Shown here: one piece after another, positions 39,857-48,135 of the stretch | Layout: each line of letters opens with the position of its first letter | Position numbering within the stretch: position 1 is the stretch's first letter | NCBI GenBank assembly: GCA_965238265.1 | Contig: OZ250185.1 | Coordinates: forward strand, 3,162,001 to 3,226,000 | Reading direction: 5' to 3' | DNA: 64,000 bases | From: JAJDUF01 sp965238265 | Lineage (GTDB): Bacteria > Chloroflexota > UBA11872 > UBA12225 > JAJDUF01 | The notes under the pieces: model-generated | Database searches by the model: none | Told to the model about the DNA's origin: nothing | Seen by the model: the letters and a program-made list of their open reading frames with translations, nothing else | Position numbers and translations under genes: made by a program

Positions 39857-41278
39857 ATGGCGCACAAGCGCCCGAATCGTATGAACGCTCAGTATCGTCG
39901 CCCCGAGTCCACGCCCAACCTGCCCGCACACGCAGTCTCCTATGGATCGGTCGCCGTCTTCATTGACTGGGACAACTTTGCTATCGGCCTACGAGAAGAG
40001 ATGCCGGACCGGCCGCCGGACCTCGGTCCGGTCTTGCGCTGGGTACGCCAACTGGGGCGGATTGCCGTCTGCCGCGCGTATGGTGAATGGCGCGATGCCG
40101 CCGAGCGATTGGCCGTCTATAGCGCTGGCGTCGAGGTGGTCTATGCCCCGGTGCTCCCGTTAGCCAGCGCCTCGACGCGCTCCAATGGTGGCAAGAGCCT
40201 CGCCGATACGGAAATGGCGGTTGACTGTGTGGACTTCTTGCACCTGATTCCTGAAATCACCACCCTCGTCATCGTTTCCAGTGATAAAGACCTCATCCCG
40301 ATCCTGCGCTTCGCCCAGCGCCGTGGCCTGTGCGTGTACGTCGTTGGCTCAGATCGGACGGCCGGCGCCCTACGCGATCAGTCCGACGACTATGTAACGT
40401 ACCGCACGTTGCTGGAGCAGGAAGGTGCGGCAATCGCGACCCCACCGGTGCGGCCCATGGAGGTGCCACCAGGCCGCTTTGCGCGGGCGCCCCGTCTGAC
40501 GCCGGCACGCTCGATGCTCGCGACGCCCACGGCCGAAAGTAGCACCACCGGCACCGATACCGGCCCGTCGCGAGCCACGCTGCGCCGGCGCCGCGGCCGC
40601 CGGCGGCGCGGTCTGAGCACTGCCGCCCCGGCAGCCAGCGCCGCGGCCGCGTCGCCGGCCCCTCCGGAGGCGGCCAGCAGCGAACCGGACCTCGCGGTGG
40701 TCGCACCGCCGCCGGACGATGCCGACGCGACAACTCCGGATGAGCCTGAACCACCTAGTGTCGCTGCTCCGGCGGCCCCGGTGGCGGCCGTCGCCGATGC
40801 GCCCAGCGCACCTGAAACGGCCGGAGCGGCAGAGGCAAGCCGGCCAGCACTGAAGGTGCTTCCGGGTGAATCGCTCTCGAGACTGAAAGGCCCCGCCCCG
40901 GCGGTGGAGCCGGCCCCGGAAACGGCGGCCGGGGACGCTGCGTCTGCACCGGTCGAGGAGAACGTGGCAGCTCCTGCCGAGCCGGTGGCCGTTGTAGCGC
41001 AGCCCGCAGCCGACGGCGCTCCACCGAGCAGCAACGGGACGACCGCTGAGGGCGACGCCGCGGCCGCCACCCCGGCCGATGGCACCGCCGAAGCACCCCC
41101 GGCGGAGGAGGAGAAGGCCAAGACCACCACCACCCGCCGGCGCTCTGCTCGCCGGCGTTCCAGTACGCGCGGTAGGGCGAGCACCGCCAAGGCCAAGACG
41201 GCAACGCGAGCAAAGACTACGAAAGCCACTCCTACCGGCAAGGTGAAGGCCGCGGCTACGCCAGCGGCGGAAGAATAG
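39857..41278 (+). CDS. NYN-domain (LabA/DUF88-like) protein with long A/P-rich and histone-like tail
   Basis: 473 aa if the ATG at 39857 is used (39881 is an alternative). Residues about 28-190 form a NYN ribonuclease-like domain with acidic positions in AVFIDWDNFAIG, GKSLADTEMAVDCVDFL and VIVSSDKDLIPILRFAQRRG. Residues 190-410 are low-complexity Ala/Pro/Glu, and the last about 50 are a Lys/Arg/Ala/Thr tail (RRRSARRRSSTRGRASTAKA, then KTATRAKTTKAT) resembling bacterial histone H1-like tails. RNA cleavage with nucleic-acid tethering by the tail is a reasonable inference. A stem-loop at 41296-41315 follows. Confidence 0.85.
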   Translation: MAHKRPNRMNAQYRRPESTPNLPAHAVSYGSVAVFIDWDNFAIGLREEMPDRPPDLGPVLRWVRQLGRIAVCRAYGEWRDAAERLAVYSAGVEVVYAPVLPLASASTRSNGGKSLADTEMAVDCVDFLHLIPEITTLVIVSSDKDLIPILRFAQRRGLCVYVVGSDRTAGALRDQSDDYVTYRTLLEQEGAAIATPPVRPMEVPPGRFARAPRLTPARSMLATPTAESSTTGTDTGPSRATLRRRRGRRRRGLSTAAPAASAAAASPAPPEAASSEPDLAVVAPPPDDADATTPDEPEPPSVAAPAAPVAAVADAPSAPETAGAAEASRPALKVLPGESLSRLKGPAPAVEPAPETAAGDAASAPVEENVAAPAEPVAVVAQPAADGAPPSSNGTTAEGDAAAATPADGTAEAPPAEEEKAKTTTTRRRSARRRSSTRGRASTAKAKTATRAKTTKATPTGKVKAAATPAAEE

Positions 41279-41295
41279 GCGAAATGAGGGCGTAG

Positions 41296-41315
41296 GGGCG
41301 TAGCCTGCTACGCCC
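41296..41315 (+). terminator. Hairpin after the NYN gene
   Basis: GGGCGTAG-CCTG-CTACGCCC, 8-bp perfect stem, 17 bp after the stop codon, followed by GTCCTTCC rather than a clean T-run. Confidence 0.5.
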
Positions 41316-41467
41316 GTCCTTCCGGCCCTTCCCATATCGTCACTCCGGCGACGGGTGCGGCGGGGGAGGGGGCCAAGACTCCTCTGGATTCCGGCTTTCG
41401 CCGGAATGACGGGCACGGGGGAGTCCGTAGCTACCGGTAGGTACGGCGACCACCCACTTACCAGCAC

Positions 41468-42133
41468 ATGAGGGTGCCGGTGTCCGAGACTGACCAGCAT
41501 CCGACGCCGACCATCGAGGCGGCCAAGTCCGCAGATGTCCCGGCTGTCGCAGAGGTATTCGCGCGAGCCTTTGTCGAATATCGGCTGGCCCTCGGTTGCG
41601 ATACCCCCACCGTGGCGCGGCTCTGGGCACCGCTCATCGCGGCGCGAATCTCTAGCTGGAGCGTTGCTCGCGCGCCCCGGCCCTCCTCCCCGGAGACTCG
41701 GCCGGTGGTCGGGATTATGGCCATAGAGGTACCCGGCGAGCGCGAGTCGGCCGGGCACGGACTGCGGACGCTGGCAATCTGGCTGCGTACTCTCGGCATC
41801 GGGGGGCTGCTGCATGCCTGTTACGCTATGTTCCCTGTTGCCTTCATATATGTTCGTCGTCCGCCGCGCAGCGATGAGCTGTATGTGGCCAATCTGGCCG
41901 TGGACCCCGATTATCAGGGCCAGGGTATCGGCCGCCAACTCCTCGCTGCCGCAGCACAGCAGGCGCAAGAGCGCGGGTATCGGCTGCTCTCACTCCACGT
42001 CGCTGCTTCCAATGCCCGGGCGCTGCGTCTCTACGAGGGCGTCGGATTCTCCCGCGAAGTGACCATCCACCCCCCGTATCGTGGCCCCTTGGGCATTCCG
42101 GCCTTTATCGCCATGCGGCGCCGTCTGCCGTAG
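41468..42133 (+). CDS. GNAT-family N-acetyltransferase (RimI-like)
   Basis: 221 aa. The acetyl-CoA binding motif A is clear in the C-terminal half: VANLAVDPDYQGQGIGRQLL (Q/R-x-x-G-x-G/A variant QGQGIG), with motif B NARALRLYEGVGFSRE. The N-terminal half is longer than usual and includes a hydrophobic segment (LLHACYAMFPVAFIYV), common in Chloroflexota and actinobacterial members. Acceptor unknown. A GCCGGAATGACG palindromic repeat at about 41388-41412 lies upstream. No operon partner. Confidence 0.88.
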   Translation: MRVPVSETDQHPTPTIEAAKSADVPAVAEVFARAFVEYRLALGCDTPTVARLWAPLIAARISSWSVARAPRPSSPETRPVVGIMAIEVPGERESAGHGLRTLAIWLRTLGIGGLLHACYAMFPVAFIYVRRPPRSDELYVANLAVDPDYQGQGIGRQLLAAAAQQAQERGYRLLSLHVAASNARALRLYEGVGFSREVTIHPPYRGPLGIPAFIAMRRRLP

Positions 42134-42192
42134 CTATCAGCGGTCAGCTTGCAACAGTGGCAGTAGCCGATCAAGGACTGATGGCTGACCAC

Positions 42193-43155
42193 TCAATAGC
42201 CCTTCGTCTTGTCCACAACGTTGATGAGCGGCTGGCCTTGTGCGAACCGGCGGGCATTCTCCCGCAGAATCTCCACCGCTCGGCGCTCCTTCTGGAGGGA
42301 ATGCCCGGAGGAATGGGGCGTAATCAGGCAGTTGGACAAGCTCCACAGCGGGCTGTCTGCGGGCAGCGGCTCGGTCGGGGTCGCATCCAGCCCCGCGTAG
42401 GCCGGCCCTTGTCGGTCGTCCTGCAAGGCCGCCACGAGCGCGTCATGGTCTACCAGCCCGCCACGGGAGACGACGATGAGGCCCGCGTCCGGCTTCATGG
42501 TGGCGAATTGCGCGGCCGAGAGCATTCCGCGCGCCGGCGGCGTGTACGGCGCTGTCACCACGACCACGTCCGCTGCCGCCAGGAGATCGTCGAGCCGATC
42601 CAGCGGCCAGACTTGCGCGACCGCAGCGTCCGCAGTGACCACCTCGCGATCCACAGCGATGACCTCCATCTCGAAACCGCGCGCCCGCGCGCCAACCGCC
42701 CGCCCAATCCGGCCGTAGCCAATAATGCCCAGCGTGCCGCCGGCCAACTCCCAGGACACCTCCCGGACGGCCGCTGCCGCCCAGCGGCGCGCGGCTTGGG
42801 CCTCCCGGGCAAAGAGCACCCCTCGACTAAACGCCAGCAGCAGCGCAAAGGCGTGCTCCGCGATGTTGGGCGCGTGCGCGCCACGGGAGTTCGTGATGAT
42901 GACCTCGCGCTCACGCAGCTCCGGGCTGGACCATAGCTGATCCACACCGGCGCTCGACGTCTGTATCCAGCGGAGCCGACGCGCGTGCGCCAGCACCGCC
43001 GCCGCCGGCCATCCATAGATGGCCTCCGCATCGGCGATCTCCGCACGAAGCGTCTCATCATCGAACGCCTCGACAACCGTTACCCCCTCATCCTTCAGGT
43101 CATCCAGCAAATGGAAGAACCGGCCATTCGCCGCTGTTGCGAGTACGAGCTTCAT
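42193..43155 (-). CDS. D-2-hydroxyacid dehydrogenase (NAD-dependent)
   Basis: 320 aa from the ATG at 43155, which follows GAGGAGG; the frame also has a GTG one codon earlier. NAD-binding motif GTLGIIGYGRIGRAVG near residue 145, an acidic residue after the second strand (AVDRE), catalytic Arg in VVSRGGLVDHDAL, Glu in ATPTEPLP and the catalytic His in ITPHSSGHS. The set R-E-H is complete. It reduces a 2-oxoacid to a D-2-hydroxyacid or the reverse. A glyoxylate/hydroxypyruvate-type substrate would fit the GlcD gene 3 kb away, but this is inference. Confidence 0.92.
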   Translation of the reverse strand: MKLVLATAANGRFFHLLDDLKDEGVTVVEAFDDETLRAEIADAEAIYGWPAAAVLAHARRLRWIQTSSAGVDQLWSSPELREREVIITNSRGAHAPNIAEHAFALLLAFSRGVLFAREAQAARRWAAAAVREVSWELAGGTLGIIGYGRIGRAVGARARGFEMEVIAVDREVVTADAAVAQVWPLDRLDDLLAAADVVVVTAPYTPPARGMLSAAQFATMKPDAGLIVVSRGGLVDHDALVAALQDDRQGPAYAGLDATPTEPLPADSPLWSLSNCLITPHSSGHSLQKERRAVEILRENARRFAQGQPLINVVDKTKGY

Positions 43156-43256
43156 CACCGCCTCCTCACGTAGGCACGGTATCCATGCCCGTCATGGCGT
43201 CTGATTCTTGGGCTAGGTGGCTTGGAGTATACGGGCCGGGACACCGAAAGTCGGTG

Positions 43257-43291
43257 CTGACACCAGGCCAGGCTGCACGCTATACTATAAT
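43257..43291 (+). promoter_or_regulatory. Predicted promoter of the Trm112-like gene
   Basis: CTGACA at 43257-43262, then TATACT at 43281-43286 (18-nt spacer), overlapped by TATAAT at 43286-43291. An AT-rich patch in GC-rich sequence about 100 bp before the ATG. Confidence 0.5.
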
Positions 43292-43391
43292 GTGGTACCT
43301 AAGCGCGGCGCGGCAGAGCACGAGGCACCGCCACCGGTGCGGCGCGCCGCTGCCATTGTGAGCGCTTCGAGCACAAGCCAAAGGGAGGCAG

Positions 43392-43892
43392 ATGCCTATG
43401 TTTCGCTTCATATTCGGTACGTGGATAGGGCGCATACTGATGTTCTTGGCGGCGGTCGGCGCCGCGGCGTGGGGTGTCCGGCGCTTCCTCGGCCTCGATC
43501 AACCGGAGTCTGACGACTGGACCCCAGCCCCGGAGGAGTCACCTGCGGAAACGAGCGCCGGCTCCACCGACGTGGATGCGAGCCTGCTCGAAATCCTAGC
43601 TTGTCCCGACGACAAGCAGCCGGTCGTGAAGATGGACGACAAAATCGTCTGCACCAGTTGCGGCAAGCGCTATCCCATCCGCGACGGCATCCCGGTCATG
43701 CTGATGGATGAGGCGGAGGAAGGCCCGGTCCCGACCGAGGCCGAGGTCGCGGCAGCCCGAGCAGCGCTGAAAAGTGAGCCGGCAGCAGCAAGCGCCTCCA
43801 CCGAGGAGGCCACCAGTGAGGCCGCGGAGCCGAGTGCCGACGCCGGCAGTGCCGACCAAGCGGCCGAGGGCACAGAGAAGAAAGACGGCTAG
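43392..43892 (+). CDS. Membrane-anchored Trm112-like zinc-ribbon protein
   Basis: 166 aa. The ATG at 43392 follows GGGAGG by 4 nt. One N-terminal TM helix (GRILMFLAAVGAAAWGV) precedes an acidic linker. Residues 65-105 form a Trm112/UPF0434-type domain: LLEILACPDDKQPV, DDKIVCTSCGKRYPIRDGIP, VMLMDEA. Three cysteines are visible (ACPDD, CTSC); the usual fourth is Asp here. The C-terminal 60 residues are Ala/Glu/Ser-rich and acidic. Trm112 domains activate partner methyltransferases, but membrane anchoring is unusual and no partner is next door. A strong terminator follows. Confidence 0.85.
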   Translation: MPMFRFIFGTWIGRILMFLAAVGAAAWGVRRFLGLDQPESDDWTPAPEESPAETSAGSTDVDASLLEILACPDDKQPVVKMDDKIVCTSCGKRYPIRDGIPVMLMDEAEEGPVPTEAEVAAARAALKSEPAAASASTEEATSEAAEPSADAGSADQAAEGTEKKDG

Positions 43893-43927
43893 GCGCGCTT
43901 CCCGCCACGCCCATATCTAATGGATCA

Positions 43928-43952
43928 GAGGGGCCTCTGGCAGAGGCCCCTC
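43928..43952 (+). terminator. Strong hairpin terminator after the Trm112-like gene
   Basis: GAGGGGCCTCT-GGC-AGAGGCCCCTC, perfect 11-bp stem with a 3-nt loop, then ATCTTCC. Lies 36 bp after the stop codon. Confidence 0.65.
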
Positions 43953-44081
43953 ATCTTCCGCCCCTTGCGCGGCGGGGTATGCCCCGGCACCTGCTACCAC
44001 GCTCATGAGGAAACCGCACCGGCTCAGTGCTGGTTCCACCCTCCTCTTATCCTTGCCCCCTCCGAGCACGAGAGCACGACG

Positions 44082-45206
44082 ATGGCCGTAGAGACCCCAC
44101 CCGCGCCCGCTGCGGCGCGCCGGCCGGAGCGCGGCAAGCGCAAGCAGCGCCCGCAGATAGCACCTGTGCGCTACGGCACCATCGTTGTGGGGAGCGCAGT
44201 ATTCCTCTTGGGTGGCTACTGGGACGTATCCTGGCACATCATCGTCGGCCGTGACACGTTCTGGAGTCCGCCACATCTGGTGCTCTACGCCGGCATTATC
44301 GCCATCCTGGCGGCATGCGCCGCGGCAGTCACCCAAGCAGTGGCGGCTGCGCGGGGTCGTGGGCCGGCCCTGCCTGGGCCGCTGGTCACGCTGCCGTTGG
44401 GCCTGCGCCTCCCGCCGGGCATCTTGGTCACGCTGGTCGGGGCCGGTATGAGCTTGGCCTCGGCCCCGATTGACGACACCTGGCACCGGCTGTATGGCCT
44501 GGACGTGACCGTCTGGAGTCCGCCCCACATCATGCTCGTTGCCGGCATGGTCATCGCCCCCTTTGGCGCGCTCATCGGCCTCGCGTTGGAGACAAACCAC
44601 CAGTTACCGACCCGTCTCCGGCGCCTTTGGCACGCCACGGCCCAGCTCTGGCGGATGCCCAGCAGCGAGCTAGGGGCCGTGGCGGCTGGCGGGCTGATGC
44701 TGGCGACCGCCCTGGCAGTGTTGGCCGAGTACGACTTTGACTTGCCGCGCTATCAGCTGGTCTATCATCCAGTCCTCTTATCAGCCTTGAGCGCATTCAT
44801 CCTGGTCACTGCGGCGCGAGCCAGCGGGCGTATTGGCGCCGCTACCCTTGCCGCGCTGGCCTACACGGCGATGCGGCTCGCCATCCACGTCGAGCTGGTG
44901 CTCCTCGACGGCATTCGGCCGCAGATTCCGCTCGTCCTCGCAGCGGCGCCGATCATTGACCTCGTGCTGGTGGGGCTGCCGGTGCGCCCACTGTGGGTAC
45001 GCGCCGCTCTGGCCGGCGCCGGCTTTGCCGGGGCCTTGACGGCGGTCCAGGTGCCGTACCTCCAGGCCTACGGCTGGGTGCAATGGGAGCCGGCGATGCT
45101 CTCTGTCGCTGCGCCGTGGCTGCTGACCCTTTCGGCGGCGGGCGCCACCTTGGGGTGGCTGGTCGGGAGCACCCTGCGGCCCGTGCATGAGGGGCATGAG
45201 GGCTGA
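44082..45206 (+). CDS. Polytopic membrane protein with duplicated WSPPH motif
   Basis: 374 aa from the ATG at 44082; a longer frame upstream crosses the terminator and is not used. About eight to nine hydrophobic segments follow a basic Pro/Ala-rich N-terminus. A unit W-H-x(3)-G-x-D-x(2)-x-WSPPH occurs twice (WHIIVGRDTFWSPPHLVLYA near residue 51 and WHRLYGLDVTVWSPPHIML near residue 130), so the protein arose by internal duplication. The paired His could bind metal or haem. Its stop overlaps or abuts the next gene, a periplasmic beta-domain protein, so they probably work together. No family name assigned. Confidence 0.7.
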   Translation: MAVETPPAPAAARRPERGKRKQRPQIAPVRYGTIVVGSAVFLLGGYWDVSWHIIVGRDTFWSPPHLVLYAGIIAILAACAAAVTQAVAAARGRGPALPGPLVTLPLGLRLPPGILVTLVGAGMSLASAPIDDTWHRLYGLDVTVWSPPHIMLVAGMVIAPFGALIGLALETNHQLPTRLRRLWHATAQLWRMPSSELGAVAAGGLMLATALAVLAEYDFDLPRYQLVYHPVLLSALSAFILVTAARASGRIGAATLAALAYTAMRLAIHVELVLLDGIRPQIPLVLAAAPIIDLVLVGLPVRPLWVRAALAGAGFAGALTAVQVPYLQAYGWVQWEPAMLSVAAPWLLTLSAAGATLGWLVGSTLRPVHEGHEG

Positions 45207-45213
45207 ACAAGCA

Positions 45214-45807
45214 ATGCGTACCCTCGCGGTCGTCACTATCCTCGCGCTGGCTTTTACGCTCATCGCCGGCTTCGCGCCACAGCGGCAACTCAGCGAGAAG
45301 GACCGTCCCGTGGCGGGGCGTCTCTGGCTGGACCCGCTGGTGCCCCGGGTCGGTGAGCCGCTGCGGATACGCACCGTGCTATTCAACCTGGAGGGCTTGC
45401 CAAACCTGCCACTGCCCTACGAGAGCCACCGCGCCGGTGATACCGTCATCGGCCTGCTCCGGCCGACTGGCCGTGCCGGCGAGTACGCCACGAGCCTGAC
45501 CTACACGCAGCCGGGGCGCCGGTGGATCAACATCTACTTGGAAGGGCCCGAAGGACGCCTGGCGCTGAAGACCGCATTCTGGGTCTTCACGGCCGACGAG
45601 GTGCCGGAAGGGACGGTGCCAGAATCGCTGGCGGTCGTCGTCAGCCCCGAACCCGGTCAGGAAACCGGGCTGACCCCCTGGCTGGAGCCGATCACCTACG
45701 CCGCGATCATCGCGGTCATCGGCGCCGAGCTGGCGATCATCGCCTGGTGCCTCGCCATCGCTCGTCGCCAGCAGCAGCTCGGCGGTCGCGCGGCTACGCA
45801 AGACTGA
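45214..45807 (+). CDS. Membrane-anchored periplasmic beta-sandwich protein (YtkA/FixH-like layout)
   Basis: 197 aa from the ATG at 45214; in-frame ATGs at 45187 and 45196 would overlap the previous gene. N-terminal signal/anchor (MRTLAVVTILALAFTLIAGF), an extracytoplasmic domain of about 110 residues (VPRVGEPLRIRTVLFN, EYATSLTYTQPGRRWINIYL, FWVFTADEVPEG) and a C-terminal TM helix (ITYAAIIAVIGAELAIIAWC). The layout resembles YtkA/FixH-type proteins seen with copper or cytochrome biogenesis genes. With the WSPPH protein upstream it may form a small membrane complex. Its 3' end overlaps the convergent flavoprotein gene by 14 bp. Confidence 0.65.
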   Translation: MRTLAVVTILALAFTLIAGFAPQRQLSEKDRPVAGRLWLDPLVPRVGEPLRIRTVLFNLEGLPNLPLPYESHRAGDTVIGLLRPTGRAGEYATSLTYTQPGRRWINIYLEGPEGRLALKTAFWVFTADEVPEGTVPESLAVVVSPEPGQETGLTPWLEPITYAAIIAVIGAELAIIAWCLAIARRQQQLGGRAATQD

Positions 45808-47158
45808 CGGCTGCGGCTGCGCGGCCGGCGATGCGCCCGAACGCCAGGCCGAGCGCCAAGCCCCCGGTGTAGCCGCGCGTATAGATGCCGCCCGCGTCGG
45901 CGCCCGCCGCATAGAGGCCCGGGATGGGCTGCCCGGTGGTATCGAGCACCTGCGCTCGCTCGTTCACGCGGGCACCGCCATACGTGAACGTGATGCCCGG
46001 CAGGCAGCGCAGCGCGTAGAACGGCGGCGTCTCGATGGGCAGCAGGCCGCCCGATTTCGCGATGGGTAGGGCGGCGCCGTCACCGGCGCGGGCGGCGGCG
46101 TTATAGCCCTCCAGGGTGGCCAGCAGCCGGTCGCGGGCCACGCCCCAGCGGGCTGCCATCTCGCGGGCCAGCACGGCCAAGGAAGGCGCCTCCAGAATCT
46201 CACCGCCGGCGTCGCGGATGTGTTGGAGGCGGTCCGCCCGCGCGTCGCGGCCATCGTCTCGCGGCCCGGCATAGGTGGCGCGGATCGCCTCGTCGTAGAG
46301 CAGGAACACCAGCGCCTGATCCTGCTGCGCGGCCGCGTGAACCGTCACCTCATCACCTAGGAACTCGTCGTCGAAACGCTCACCACGCAGATTGACGAAG
46401 ACGGCATGCTCGCTGAAGTCCGGCTTTACTTGAGCGAAGTTATGTAAACCCACTTCAGCCGGGAGCGCGGGCACCATATGCCCATAGAAGCGGCTGAATG
46501 GCCCGGCAGTGGCGGCACCGGCGCGTAACGCTGCCTGGAAGCCATCCCCGGTGCTGAAGGCGTTGGCCCGCAGCACCATTTGATCGGCCCAGCGTCCCAG
46601 GTAGCGGGCGCGCAGCTCCGGGCTGCCTTGAAAGCCGCCGGTCGCCAAGATCACAGCGCGAGCCGTCACCGCAGCAAAACCCGCTCGTCCCAGCGCCTGG
46701 GCACCGCTGATCGCGCCTTGGTCGTCGAGCAGCAGGTCGCGCAGCCCGGTCCCGACGATGATCGTGCCGCCGGCGGCGGTGAAGCGATCTGCGAGCGCCT
46801 GCATGGCGGTTGCAGCGTCGGGTTGGCAGGCGTAGATGACGCGGCGGAAGCGGCCGGGAGTGTCCAGGGATTGCTCCTCCAGGTCAACACCTTGTCGCTG
46901 GAGCCAGGGTATGCCCTCGAAAAAGCTCTCGATGAGCGCCTGACCCAGCATCGGATCGCCGCCCGGTTGGACCGAGAGCCAGCCTGCCAGGTCGGTCGCG
47001 CACCAGATTGTGCCGCCGGAGGCAGCCGCGGAGCCGCCAATGCGCGGCGCTTTTTCGAGCAGCACGGTGCGGGCGCTGGCCGCCTGCGCGCTGCACGCAG
47101 CGGTCAGCCCGCCCATCCCGCCGCCGGCCACGACGACATCGGCCTCGATGGCTGCCAT
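45794..47158 (-). CDS. FAD-dependent oxidoreductase (fumarate reductase/ketosteroid dehydrogenase type)
   Basis: 454 aa. N-terminal dinucleotide-binding motif VVVAGGGMGGLTAACSA with the acidic end of strand 2 (VLLEKAPRIGGS), then SGGTIWCATD. The FAD_binding_2 C-terminus is also clear: GITFTYGGARVNERAQVLDT, then IPGLYAAGADAGGIYTRGYT. A substrate-binding capping domain lies between. Members oxidise or reduce C-C bonds of acids or steroids; no substrate is indicated. Two bases upstream is the end of a 17-codon ORF with a good ribosome site, suggesting coupled translation. It converges with the membrane unit 45214-45807. Confidence 0.9.
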   Translation of the reverse strand: MAAIEADVVVAGGGMGGLTAACSAQAASARTVLLEKAPRIGGSAAASGGTIWCATDLAGWLSVQPGGDPMLGQALIESFFEGIPWLQRQGVDLEEQSLDTPGRFRRVIYACQPDAATAMQALADRFTAAGGTIIVGTGLRDLLLDDQGAISGAQALGRAGFAAVTARAVILATGGFQGSPELRARYLGRWADQMVLRANAFSTGDGFQAALRAGAATAGPFSRFYGHMVPALPAEVGLHNFAQVKPDFSEHAVFVNLRGERFDDEFLGDEVTVHAAAQQDQALVFLLYDEAIRATYAGPRDDGRDARADRLQHIRDAGGEILEAPSLAVLAREMAARWGVARDRLLATLEGYNAAARAGDGAALPIAKSGGLLPIETPPFYALRCLPGITFTYGGARVNERAQVLDTTGQPIPGLYAAGADAGGIYTRGYTGGLALGLAFGRIAGRAAAAVSLA

Positions 47159-47160
47159 CG

Positions 47161-47214
47161 CCTAGACCGTGATCTCGTAGCGGTAGGAATGAGAGGTATA
47201 GGTCTCTTTGGTCA
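47161..47214 (-). CDS. 17-codon leader-like ORF before the flavoprotein
   Basis: ATG at 47214 preceded by TAGGAGG (7 nt away) and by a TATAAT-containing palindrome. It encodes MTKETYTSHSYRYEITV and stops 2 bp before the flavoprotein ATG. Its strong ribosome site contrasts with none for the flavoprotein. It may be a real small peptide, a coupling leader, or the start of a gene fused to a new partner by deletion. Confidence 0.5.
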
Positions 47215-47222
47215 TCACAATC

Positions 47223-47239
47223 CTCCTATATTATAGGAG
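47223..47239. promoter_or_regulatory. Palindrome overlapping a -10 box and ribosome site
   Basis: CTCCTATA-T-TATAGGAG. On the minus strand it contains TATAAT and leads into TAGGAGG of the 17-codon ORF, so a protein bound here would block transcription and the hairpin could mask the ribosome site. Confidence 0.45.
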
Positions 47240-47392
47240 TCCGGTACCTCGTCCGGCCCCCCTGTGTTTCCACCGCTGCGGCGGGGGGACGGGGGAGGTC
47301 CGCAGCCCCACGCGAGGCGGATCAGTACGGTAGCCGGCGGCCAAGGCTCATGGTACGCTGTATCCGAGGCGACCGTCTGACGTGAGGCCAGT

Positions 47393-47617
47393 ATGAAGAA
47401 TGTCACTCTGAGCGCCGACGAGCGCTTGATAGAGGCAGCATGCCAGCGCGCCGCGGCAGAGCAAACGACCTTGAACGCTCAGTTTCGGCTGTGGCTTGCG
47501 AACTACGTCGGGAGTCAACAACAGGCGGAGGCCGCAACCACGACCATCGGCGTGTTGCGTGGCAGTCTATCTACCGGCGGACGTAAGTTCACACGGGATG
47601 AAATGAATGAGCGTTGA
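47393..47617 (+). CDS. Antitoxin of a VapBC-like pair
   Basis: 74 aa. A short N-terminal strand-helix pattern (KNVTLSADERLIEAACQRAA, then EQTTLNAQFRLWL) resembles a ribbon-helix-helix DNA-binding domain. The C-terminus (STGGRKFTRDEMNER) is the usual toxin-binding tail. It overlaps the PIN toxin gene by 11 bp. A combined antitoxin and autorepressor is inferred. Confidence 0.8.
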   Translation: MKNVTLSADERLIEAACQRAAAEQTTLNAQFRLWLANYVGSQQQAEAATTTIGVLRGSLSTGGRKFTRDEMNER

Positions 47618-48029
47618 AAACTTTATAGATACGAACATCTTCGTTTACTTATTCGATGAAACGGATGCTGACAAGCGCCAATGTGCCGAGAACTTGGTGC
47701 GCCAGAGCCTGGAAAGTGGTACCGGATGTATTAGCTATCAAGTCGTCCAGGAAACGATGAACGTGGTCATCCGAAAACTTGGAGCCACACCTGAAAGTGC
47801 GAGGCAACTCCTTGATAATGTGCTCATCCCGCTATGGCAGATGCATCCGACACCTGCATTGTACCGGCGTGGTCTTGACATGCAGGCTCGATATGGACTC
47901 GGTTTCTATGATTCGCTCATCGTTGCAGCGGCACTCGAAGCGGGCTGTAACCGTCTCTACAGTGAAGACATGCAGCACAGTCAGCAGATACAACGGCTGA
48001 CCATACGAAATCCGTTCGTGGAACGCTAG
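47607..48029 (+). CDS. vapC: PIN-domain toxin (VapC-like)
   Basis: 140 aa with all PIN acidic positions: D8 in FIDTNIFVYLFD, E49 in VVQETMN, D102 in GFYDSLIVAAAL and D121 in YSEDMQH. Predicted Mg-dependent ribonuclease, held inactive by the overlapping antitoxin. It is unrelated in detail to the PIN protein at 17894-18316 and pairs with a different antitoxin class. It marks the left edge of the catabolic cluster. Confidence 0.9.
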   Translation: MSVENFIDTNIFVYLFDETDADKRQCAENLVRQSLESGTGCISYQVVQETMNVVIRKLGATPESARQLLDNVLIPLWQMHPTPALYRRGLDMQARYGLGFYDSLIVAAALEAGCNRLYSEDMQHSQQIQRLTIRNPFVER

Positions 48030-48135
48030 GAGCTGGTGGTCAGCAGGTTGATTACCGGCTCTCTTCTTCGCACCTCGCCACGTACCACTGACGCGGGAGT
48101 ACCCGGTCGTCTATCCTTGTCCTGGGAGTAAGGGT

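Noticed and set aside
39587..39931. 114-codon minus-strand frame with a lipoprotein-like segment
   Set aside because: It crosses two palindromic repeats and the start of the NYN gene; no ribosome site.
40370..41968. 532-codon minus-strand frame over the NYN gene
   Set aside because: A by-product of GC-rich low-complexity sequence; Cys/Arg/Gly-rich without domain structure.
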